Below are positions 58,901-64,000 of a stretch of DNA of 64,000 bases, piece by piece (the first letter of the stretch is position 1; each line of letters starts with the position of its first letter). The position numbers and the translations under genes were made by a program. Source of the stretch: Pseudomonas sp. G2-4 (lineage in GTDB: Bacteria > Pseudomonadota > Gammaproteobacteria > Pseudomonadales > Pseudomonadaceae). The stretch spans positions 2,728,001 to 2,792,000 of the forward strand of contig NZ_CP125957.1 of NCBI RefSeq assembly GCF_030064125.1. Reading direction: 5' to 3'. The notes beneath the pieces were generated by a model. That model saw only the letters and a list, made by a program, of their open reading frames with translations. It ran no database searches and was not told the DNA's origin.

Positions 58901-61900
58901 CGCGATGACCTCACCGCCGAGCGCTTCCTCACAGATCCATTCAGCAGCGCGCCAAACGCCCGCATGTACAAGACCGGCGACTTGGGCCGCTACCTGCCGG
59001 ACGGCAACATCGAGTACCTGGGCCGTAACGACGACCAGGTGAAAATCCGTGGTTTCCGTATCGAACTGGGCGAGATCGAAACCAAGCTCGCCCAGCACCC
59101 AAGTCTCAAGGAAGCCGTGGTCCTGGCTCGCGAAGATGTACCAGGTGACAAGCGCCTGGTCGCCTATTTCACCCAACACTCGCCAAATGAAACGGTCGAC
59201 ATCGAAACCCTGCGCACGCACCTGCAAACGCAGCTGCCGGAATACATGGTGCCAATGGCCTACGTCCGCCTCGACGCATTGCCACTGACACCGAACGGCA
59301 AACTCGACCGCAAGGCACTCCCTGCACCGGACCTCGACGCGCTGATCACCCGCGGCTACGAAGCTCCGCAAGGCGAAGCCGAAAGCACCCTGGCGCACAT
59401 CTGGCAAGACCTGTTGGGCCTGGAACAAGTCGGTCGTCACGATCATTTCTTCGAACTGGGCGGGCATTCCCTGCTGGCGGTCACGTTGATCGAGCGCATG
59501 CGCCAGGTCGGTTTGAGTGCCGACGTGCGCATTCTATTCAGTCAACCCACCCTGGCTGCGCTGGCAGCGGCGGTCGGTCATGGTGACAACGAGGTCAGCG
59601 TTCCGGCGAACCTGATTCCCTTGGATTGCCAACACATCACCCCGGCCATGCTGCCCCTGGCAACGTTGAGCCAGGACGCCATCGACCGCATCGTCGCGAC
59701 AATACCCGGCGGTGTACGCAATGTGCAGGACATCTATCCGCTGGCGCCGCTACAAGAGGGCATTCTCTACCATCACCTCGCTGCCGGGCAGGGCGACCCC
59801 TATGTCTTGCAGGCACAGTTCGCGTTTGACAGCCGTGAACGTATCGAGCGTTTCACCCAGGCCCTGCAGGGTGTGGTCGATCGCCATGACATCCTGCGCA
59901 CCTCCATGGCCTGGGAAGGGCTGGACGAGCCGGTGCAAGTGGTCTGGCGCAAGGCAATACTGGGCGTCGAGCAAGTGCGCCTCAGTCATGACGACGGCGA
60001 CATTGCCAGCCAACTGAAGGCACGCTTTGACGCCAGCCATCATCGCCTGGATATCCGCCAGGCCCCGCTGATGTGCATCCGATTTGCCGAGGATGTGCTC
60101 AACCAACGTTGGGTGGCGAGCCTGCTGTTCCATCACATGGCGCTTGACCATACGGCGCTGGAGGTGGTGCGGCACGAGATGCAGGCCCACCTGTTGGGGC
60201 AGGACGGCCAGTTGGGCGATGCGGTGCCATACCGCAACTACGTGGCCCAGGCCTGCCTGGGTGTGAGTCGTGAAGAACACGAGGTGTTTTTCCGCGAAAT
60301 GCTGGGGAACATCGACGAGCCGACGCTGCCGTTCGGCCTGCAGGATGTTCGCGGCGATGGCAGTGGCACGGAGGAAGCCCGGCAAGAGATCGCGACTGAT
60401 TTGAGTCAACGCCTGCGCACCCAGGCCCGTCGCCTGGGGGTGAGCGCGGCCGCCTTGCATCATTTGGCCTGGGCCCAGGTGTTGGGCCGGGTCTCGGGCA
60501 GAGAAGACGTGGTGTTCGGTACGGTATTGATGGGGCGGATGCAGGGCGGCGAGGGTGCCGACCGGGCATTGGGCATGTTCATCAATACTTTGCCGATTGG
60601 TGTGCAGGTCGGTGGGCAGAGCGTGCGCGATGGCGTATTGGCGACGCATGCGCGGCTGACCGGCCTGTTGGGGCACGAACACGCCTCCCTGGCGCTGGCC
60701 CAGCGTTGCAGCGGGGTTGCGGCGCCGACGCCGTTGTTCAGCGCGTTGCTCAATTATCGTCATTCGCTCGCCGAACCCATTGCGTTACACACGTCGTCGG
60801 CCTGGCAAGGGATCGAGGCACTCGGTGGCGAAGAGCGCACCAATTATCCGCTGACCATGAGCGTCGATGATCTGGGTGAAGGCTTCAGCCTGACGGCCCA
60901 GGTCGAATCCCGAATCGGTGCCCAACGCCTCTGTGGCTACATGCAGGTGGCGTTGGAAAACCTGGCCGATGCGCTGGAGCACTCGCCCCAGGCACCGTTG
61001 CACAGCCTGGCGATCTTGCCGGCGGCTGAACGCAAGCAACTGCTCGAAACCTGGAATGCGACTGACGCGGCGTATGCCCATGACGCGCTGATCCATCAGC
61101 AGTTCGAAGCCCAGGTCGCGGCGCAGCCCCAAGCGGTGGCGGTGGTCTATGAAGACAAGACGCTGACCTACTGTGAAGTCAACGCCCGGGCGAACCAGGT
61201 CGCGCATCGTTTGTTGGCCTTGGGTGTGCGCCCGGATGATCGGGTGGCGATCTGTGTCGAGCGCAGCCTGGATATGATCGTTGGCCTGTTGGGCATCCTG
61301 AAGTCCGGTGCGGGGTATGTCCCCGTCGATCCGGCCTACCCGGCGGAACGTATCGCCTACCTGCTGCAGGACAGTGCACCGGTTGCGGTGTTGGCGCAGA
61401 GCGCTACCCATGGCTTGTTGGCCAACGCGTCAGTCCCCGTGATCGACCTCGATAGCGGCGATTGGCAGGACGAATCCATCTCCAACCCCCAGGTGCCGGG
61501 CCTCGATTCCAGCCATCTGGTGTATGTGATCTACACCTCCGGGTCGACCGGCCTGCCCAAGGGTGTGATGGTCGAGCATCGTAACCTCAATAATCTGGTG
61601 GCTTGGCATTGTCAGGCCTTTGAGGTGAAACGCGGCAGTCGTACCTCCAGCGTCGCCGGTTTCGGCTTCGATGCGGCGGCCTGGGAAATCTGGCCTGCGC
61701 TGTGCGCCGGTGCAACGTTGTTGCTGCCTCCGGCCCATGCGGGCAGCGAGGATGTCGATGCGCTGCTCGATTGGTGGCAAGCCCAGGTGCTGGACGTGTG
61801 CTTCCTGCCCACGCCCATTGCCGAGTACGCATTTGGCCGCCACCCCGGTCACGACCAGTTGCGCACGCTGCTGATCGGTGGCGACCGCCTGCGCAAGCTG

Positions 61901-64000
61901 CCTGTCGACCTGCCTTTCGAGCTGATCAACAATTACGGCCCGACGGAAACGACCGTGGTCGCCACCTCGGGGCGGATCGATGCCTCCCAGGCGGTGTTGC
62001 ATATCGGTAAACCGGTGGCCAATACACGGGTCTATCTGCTCGATGCGCACCTGCAACCGGTTCCGGTCGGTGTGGCAGGTGAGCTGTATATCGGTGGTGC
62101 CGGGGTTGCGCGGGGTTATTTGAACCGTCCGCAGTTGACCGACGAGCGCTTCGTGAGGGACCCGTTCAGCCCCGTGCAGGACGCCAGGATGTACCGCACC
62201 GGTGACCTGGGGCGCTACTTGCCGGACGGTAACATCGACTATCTGGGGCGCAACGACAGCCAACTGAAAATCCGCGGCTTGCGCATTGAGTTGGGTGAAA
62301 TCGAGGCCCGGCTCGGCGCTTGCGCCGGTGTGCGAGAGGCTATCGTCGTGGCGCTGGGTGAGGCTTCGGATGACAAGCGCCTGGTGGCGTATTACACGGT
62401 TCATGACACCTTGGATCAGGCGCTGACGGCTGACAGTCTGCGTGAACAGTTGCAGGTGCACTTGCCCAGGCACATGGTGCCGTCGGCCTACGTGCACCTG
62501 GACACGTTGCCGCTGACCCCGAACGGCAAGCTCGACCGCCGGGCTTTGCCGGTCCCTGACAGTGATGCCTATTCAAGTCGTGGCTATGAGGCCCCGCAAG
62601 GCGAGGTCGAAACGCTGCTGGCGCAGATCTGGGCCGACCTGCTCAAGGTCGAGCAAGTGGGTCGTCACGATCACTTCTTCGAACTGGGCGGCCATTCCCT
62701 GCTGGCGGTCAGCCTGATCGAGCGGATGCGCCAGGCGGGGCTGAGTGCCGATGTGCGCGTGCTGTTCAGCCAATCCACACTGGCCGCACTGGCCGCGGCG
62801 GTCGGCAATGGCAGCGAAGTGAGTGTCCCAGCGAACCGGATTCCGGCGAATTGCCAACACATCACCCCGGACATGCTGCCGCTGGTCGACCTGGACCAGG
62901 ACGCTATCGACCGTATCGCGTCGACGGTCCCGGGCGGCCTGGGCAATGTGCAAGACATCTATCCGCTGGCGCCGCTGCAGGAAGGCATTCTTTACCATCA
63001 CCTCGCCGCCGAGCAGGGCGATCCCTATGTGCTCCAGACCCAGTTCGCCTTTGAAAACCGCGGGCGCCTGGACGACTTCTCCTATGCATTGCAAAAAGTC
63101 ATCGACCGTCACGACATTCTCCGGACGTCGGTGCTGTGGGAAGGCTTCGAGCAACCGGTGCAGGTTGTCTGGCGCCAAGCCCTGCTGATCCAGCAAGAGG
63201 CCGTGCTGGATCCTGCCGGCGGTGACGTTGCGGTGCAGCTGTACGAGCGCTTCGATTCGCGGCACCACCGCCTGGACATGACCCGGGCACCGATGCTGCA
63301 ACTGGTTTATACCCAAGACACCGTTAACGACCGCTGGCTGGCGATATTGCTGTTCCATCATATGGCCCTGGACCACACCGCGCTGGAAGTGGTGCAGCAG
63401 GAGATGCAGGCCCACCTGTTGGGCCGGGCGGACCAGTTGGGCGCCGCGATGCCGTATCGCAACTATGTAGCCCAGGCACGCCTGGGCGTGAGCCAGGAAG
63501 CCCACGAAGGGTTCTTCCGCGACATGCTGGGCGATGTCGATGAGCCGACATTGCCGTTCGGCTTGCAGGATGTGCAAGGCGATGGCAGCGGGATCGAAGA
63601 AGCTCGCCAGGACGTCGACGCCGACTTGAGCCGCCGGTTGCGGGCCCAGGCCCGTCAGCTCGGTGTGAGCGCGGCAAGTCTGTATCACCTGGTCTGGGCG
63701 CAGGTGCTGGGCCGGGTAGCGGGTCGCGAAGACGTTGTGTTCGGCACGGTGCTCATGGGCCGGATGCAAGGTGGCGAGGGTGCCGACCGCGCGCTGGGGA
63801 TGTTCATCAATACCTTGCCGTTGCGGGTAAGCCTGGGGGCGCAAGCTGTCCGTGCCGGCGTGAAGGCGACCCATGCACGACTGACGGCCTTGCTCGGCCA
63901 TGAGCATGCCTCTCTGGCGCTGGCGCAACGTTGCAGCGGCGTGGAGGCGCCGACGCCGTTGTTCAGCGCCTTGCTCAACTACCGCCACAGCGCCGTGACC
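49898..64000 (+). CDS. Syringopeptin/corpeptin/thanapeptin-type synthetase, modules 1-4 and start of 5 (partial)
   Basis: NRPS open to the right edge (4701 codons seen). Module 1: C (HHIVLDG ~147), A (~490-963, D-F-W-N-I-G-M-V-H, Thr), T. Module 2: dual C/E (HHLATTQGD ~1110), A (~1580-2065, D-V-Q-Y-I-A-H-V-T, Pro-like), T. Module 3: dual C/E (HHIAAEEGD), A (~2678-3135, D-L-Y-N-N-A-L-T-Y, Ala-like), T. Module 4: dual C/E (HHLAAGQGD), A (~3750-4210, D-A-W-F-L-G-N-V-V, Leu), T. Then the C/E of module 5 (HHLAAEQGD ~4358). Dual domains after every residue predict D configuration, and Thr1 is probably dehydrated to Dhb as in the 19-25-residue Pseudomonas peptides that open Dhb-Pro. It is not SyrE, despite the syrB/C/P/D neighbours: SyrE starts Ser-Ser, and the nonapeptide line is at 8075-37823. 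The start is ATG 49898 with GGAGG spaced 7 nt. Confidence 0.9.
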   Translation, partial: MNQSLELSAIYPLTAAQRDIWLDQMTKGDSSLYNIGGYLHIEGAVDPERFQQAVDLLVQKHDALRTVLLSDAGTGGMPMQRLVDTLTVQVPVRDFSDRSDPEASAQEWIAQGMANAFPLNGGELYRFELLKLNEASFYFVTLVHHIVLDGWSIGLMFKDLGELYTALGCHQSPDVSAPSYVEFIQDDARYRDSPRFAREQQYWLEKYQDVPPPLFVARDRDRYPNGMAPSRHAVWRYAQTLNERIDVLAQAHKSSRSAVLLAALYVFFARTTQRDDLVIGLPILNRSNAAFKKTMGMFTQVSAVRLRFSADLSFGELVHEVTRTLKQDYRNQRFPLSDMNRSLELLRDNRAQLFDVSFSYELDDHQFMFGQTPARSVKCSNGHEQMPLAIHVRSNPNDDHAWLHWIYNEAFFQPGEIDAMADRFMHVLEQGLRDDTLPIQGFVLPTPAEARQLQAWNANDGHHYEHDRTIHGLFEVHVAAQPDALAVVHENQVLTYGELNARANQVAHRLLSLGIRPDDRVAICVERGLDMIVGLLGILKSGAGYVPLDPAYPLERLAFMLEDSAPVALLTQSALPVQLPALTVPVLLLDQPEAAGIAAQPQHNPDIAALASHHLAYVIYTSGSTGLPKGVMVEHRNVARLFSATQPWFDFGPQDVWALFHSFAFDFSVWEIWGALTHGGRLLVVPQLVSRSPQDCYALICEAGVTVLNQTPSAFRQLIAAQGESDLSHQLRQVIFGGEALDTGILKPWYAREANAETQLVNMYGITETTVHVTYRALCAADAQLVGVSPIGKRIPDLRLYLLDQHGQPVPVGVEGELYVGGAGVARGYLNRPLLNETRFIADPFDGSAQARMYRTGDLGRWLENGELQYLGRNDEQVKIRGFRIELGEIEAKLAACDGVREVVVIAREDAPGDQRLVAYLIADEGAQLSAIELRSKLLGSLTDYMVPSAFVVLDTFPLTTNGKLDRKALPTPDSEAYARRSYEAPTGDVEITLAGLWAELLGVEQVGRHDRFFELGGHSLLAVKLIERMRQVDLHVDVGVLFGQPTLATLAAATGTSGGIVVPDNAIALDAERITPDMLPLATLTQEEIDRIVEAVPGGVGNVQDIYGLVPLQEGILYHHLATTQGDPYLLQALLRMGSREQLDAFVQALQAVIARHDILRTSVLWEGLDEAVQVVWREARLKVEELALDEAEGDIAGQLQARFDPRHTRIDLRQAPMMRIHFAEDVANGSWVAVLLFHHLIDDATSLGMLGKEIEAHLENRPDQLPVSVPYRNYVAQIRLGSDPEQHEAFFSEMLGDVDEPTLPFGLQDVQGDGHGIEEASLALAGELTQRLRTQARRLGVSTASLHHLAWGQVVGRLSGRQDVVFGTVLMGRMHSGQDEGHALGMFVNTLPLRVEAGAQGVLGALKNTHGRLAALLGHEHAPLSLAQRCSGVAAPTPLFSALMNYRQTAVAAQAPKDAGLARTWAGVEILGGEERTNYPLSLSVDDLGESFGLTVQAVVGIGAQRVCAYMHAVLEALADALDQDVNTPLHRLNVVPATESRQLLEDFNAFDAVYPAGWLVHQLFEAQVQARPQAVALSYQGQSLSYAELNRLANQIAHRLIEQGIRADDRVAICVDRSLEMVAGLVGILKAGAGYVPLDPAYPTERLAYMLDDSAPKVLLTQRDLQGRFPQLNVPVLLLDAEERDAAGISAQPPTNPDANGLSPDSLAYVIYTSGSTGQPKGVAMAHRALVNLMQWQIAQAAQQGRDVARTLQFAALGFDVAFQEIFSTLCAGGELSLIHADLRLNFHQLFQHIREQRIERLYLPCIALQALAEAVVSDGGNGPLACELRDVITAGEQLRITPQIRAFFERLDGCRLHNHYGPTESHVTTALTLPDDVASWPTLPAIGRPVANTRIYLLDEHLRPVPAGVAGEIHIGGICVARGYLNRDDLSAERFIRDPFAADEQARLYKTGDLGRYQPDGCIEYLGRNDDQIKIRGFRVELGEVEARLCQHPGVKEAAVIAREDSPGDKRLVAYFTVPVADLAPDADALRTHLQALLPDYMVPAAYVRLDKLPLSANGKLDRRALPAPEADAFASRAYEAPLGEVEAVLARLWSEVLGVEQVGRHDHFFELGGHSLLAVKLIERMRQAGLSADVRVLFGQPTLAALAAAVGGRADVVVPVNGIAAGCERITPAMLTLVTLDQETIDRLVGSVPGGVGNVQDIYPLAPLQEGILYHHIAAEEGDPYLLQAAFAMDSRAQLDGFVQALQAVIDRHDILRTAVLWEGLDVPLQVVLRSTRLVLEEQRLDPARGDIATQLQEQFDPRHCRLDLGNAPLMRLACAWDSVHQRWVAILLFHHIALDHTALDVMQDEMLAYLSGEADRLCAAMPYRNYVAQTLLGVSREQHEGFFRDMLGDVEEPTLPFGLREVQGDGRGIEEVKLNLDAALCLRLRRQARQLGVSAAALHHLAWARVLGRLSGREDVVFGTVLLGRMQSGEGSDRALGMFINTLPLRVNVGAQDVRSGVKATHERLTALLGHEHASLALAQRCSGVPASLPLFSALLNYRHSPLQDNDGIERWAGTQVLAVMERTNYPCMLSVDDQGEGFLLSVQTAGAVDARQVGAYMQTALASLVEALEFAPQSILNDLDILPEDERSQLLRDFNATEADYPYAQTVHGLFEEQVQRTPDAIAVLHGERRLSYWELNERANRLAHYLRKQGVQPDSRVAICVERGIDMVVGLLAILKAGGGYVPLDPAYPLDRIAYMLEDSAPAAVLAQPATIGLLATASMPVINLDSGLWQDESVLNPEIAGLTSAHLAYVIYTSGSTGLPKGVMIEHRNTVNFLTWAHRSFDAETLAKTLFSTSLNFDLAVYECFAPLTSGGSIEVVTNVLELQQGEHDITLINTVPSALKALLESGGLGEGVDTVNVAGEALKRALVESLFEQTQVKRLCNLYGPSETTTYSSWVSMAREDGFAAHIGKPVANTQFYLLDEHQQPVPLGVPGEIYIGGAGVARGYLNRDDLTAERFLTDPFSSAPNARMYKTGDLGRYLPDGNIEYLGRNDDQVKIRGFRIELGEIETKLAQHPSLKEAVVLAREDVPGDKRLVAYFTQHSPNETVDIETLRTHLQTQLPEYMVPMAYVRLDALPLTPNGKLDRKALPAPDLDALITRGYEAPQGEAESTLAHIWQDLLGLEQVGRHDHFFELGGHSLLAVTLIERMRQVGLSADVRILFSQPTLAALAAAVGHGDNEVSVPANLIPLDCQHITPAMLPLATLSQDAIDRIVATIPGGVRNVQDIYPLAPLQEGILYHHLAAGQGDPYVLQAQFAFDSRERIERFTQALQGVVDRHDILRTSMAWEGLDEPVQVVWRKAILGVEQVRLSHDDGDIASQLKARFDASHHRLDIRQAPLMCIRFAEDVLNQRWVASLLFHHMALDHTALEVVRHEMQAHLLGQDGQLGDAVPYRNYVAQACLGVSREEHEVFFREMLGNIDEPTLPFGLQDVRGDGSGTEEARQEIATDLSQRLRTQARRLGVSAAALHHLAWAQVLGRVSGREDVVFGTVLMGRMQGGEGADRALGMFINTLPIGVQVGGQSVRDGVLATHARLTGLLGHEHASLALAQRCSGVAAPTPLFSALLNYRHSLAEPIALHTSSAWQGIEALGGEERTNYPLTMSVDDLGEGFSLTAQVESRIGAQRLCGYMQVALENLADALEHSPQAPLHSLAILPAAERKQLLETWNATDAAYAHDALIHQQFEAQVAAQPQAVAVVYEDKTLTYCEVNARANQVAHRLLALGVRPDDRVAICVERSLDMIVGLLGILKSGAGYVPVDPAYPAERIAYLLQDSAPVAVLAQSATHGLLANASVPVIDLDSGDWQDESISNPQVPGLDSSHLVYVIYTSGSTGLPKGVMVEHRNLNNLVAWHCQAFEVKRGSRTSSVAGFGFDAAAWEIWPALCAGATLLLPPAHAGSEDVDALLDWWQAQVLDVCFLPTPIAEYAFGRHPGHDQLRTLLIGGDRLRKLPVDLPFELINNYGPTETTVVATSGRIDASQAVLHIGKPVANTRVYLLDAHLQPVPVGVAGELYIGGAGVARGYLNRPQLTDERFVRDPFSPVQDARMYRTGDLGRYLPDGNIDYLGRNDSQLKIRGLRIELGEIEARLGACAGVREAIVVALGEASDDKRLVAYYTVHDTLDQALTADSLREQLQVHLPRHMVPSAYVHLDTLPLTPNGKLDRRALPVPDSDAYSSRGYEAPQGEVETLLAQIWADLLKVEQVGRHDHFFELGGHSLLAVSLIERMRQAGLSADVRVLFSQSTLAALAAAVGNGSEVSVPANRIPANCQHITPDMLPLVDLDQDAIDRIASTVPGGLGNVQDIYPLAPLQEGILYHHLAAEQGDPYVLQTQFAFENRGRLDDFSYALQKVIDRHDILRTSVLWEGFEQPVQVVWRQALLIQQEAVLDPAGGDVAVQLYERFDSRHHRLDMTRAPMLQLVYTQDTVNDRWLAILLFHHMALDHTALEVVQQEMQAHLLGRADQLGAAMPYRNYVAQARLGVSQEAHEGFFRDMLGDVDEPTLPFGLQDVQGDGSGIEEARQDVDADLSRRLRAQARQLGVSAASLYHLVWAQVLGRVAGREDVVFGTVLMGRMQGGEGADRALGMFINTLPLRVSLGAQAVRAGVKATHARLTALLGHEHASLALAQRCSGVEAPTPLFSALLNYRHSAVT

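Noticed and set aside
49898..64000. Calling this gene syrE because of adjacent syrB/C/P/D homologues
   Set aside because: Its first four codes (Thr, Pro-like, Ala-like, Leu) and all-C/E layout are syringopeptin-like; the nine-module line with the A-less C-T-TE end is at 8075-37823.

Overview
The window looks like a secondary-metabolite island of a plant-associated fluorescent Pseudomonas (P. fluorescens complex, probably near the P. corrugata/brassicacearum lineages and strains such as SH-C52 or DSM 11579). The grounds are the very large lipopeptide synthetases, homologues of the P. syringae SyrB1/SyrB2/SyrC/SyrP/SyrD proteins, and tandem Pseudomonas-type REP doublets. Names rest on reading motifs and on remembered families; no database search was run.

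Layout. (1) 1-6850, minus strand: a brabantamide-type locus with a glycosyltransferase (braA-like) followed by a Ser-Pro synthetase (braB-like), cut by the left edge. (2) 6851-8074: braA leader with a syr-syp-box-like dyad, then a tandem array of REP doublets with a ~134-bp period. (3) 8075-37823, minus strand: two overlapping synthetase genes (5388 and 4529 aa) that together make a nine-module line. It ends in a C-T-TE module with no adenylation domain, as in the syringomycin/cormycin/nunamycin/thanamycin family. (4) 38068-41204, plus strand: a JmjC/cupin-like oxygenase, an MFS exporter and an aspartyl/asparaginyl beta-hydroxylase-like protein. (5) 41205-42341: a ~1.1 kb gene-free block with palindrome-rich inverted arms around a second REP array. 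(6) 42342-46416, minus strand: syrB1-syrB2-syrC homologues, which make 4-chlorothreonine and should feed the A-less ninth module. (7) 46760-49553, plus strand: syrP-like Asp hydroxylase and syrD-like ABC exporter. (8) 49806-64000 and beyond: a 31-aa ORF translationally coupled to a very large synthetase that begins Thr(Dhb)-Pro-Ala-Leu with dual C/E domains. This is the syringopeptin/corpeptin/thanapeptin type; it runs off the right edge.

How they work together. The signatures predict, for the nine-module line, Ser1 - D-Thr2 - Asp/Glu-like3 - D-X4 - His-like5 - Thr6 - Thr/Dhb7 - Asp-like8 - (trans-loaded Cl-Thr)9. The D positions 2 and 4, the His-like residue 5 and the 6-9 tail fit cormycin. 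Thr at position 2 does not, and its A domain is nearly identical in DNA to that of module 7, which suggests module copying. Four 20-bp TGT(C/A)-N12-GACA dyads lie upstream of braA, the nonapeptide synthetase (shared with the divergent oxygenase), syrB1/syrP and the long-peptide synthetase. This suggests that SyrF/SalA-type LuxR regulators, not seen in the window, control all three pathways including brabantamide.

Least explained parts: the tandem C-C* start of the 4529-aa synthetase (second motif HHLLADR), the two extra oxygenases (one with HFH where HxD is expected), and the coupled 31-aa ORF.
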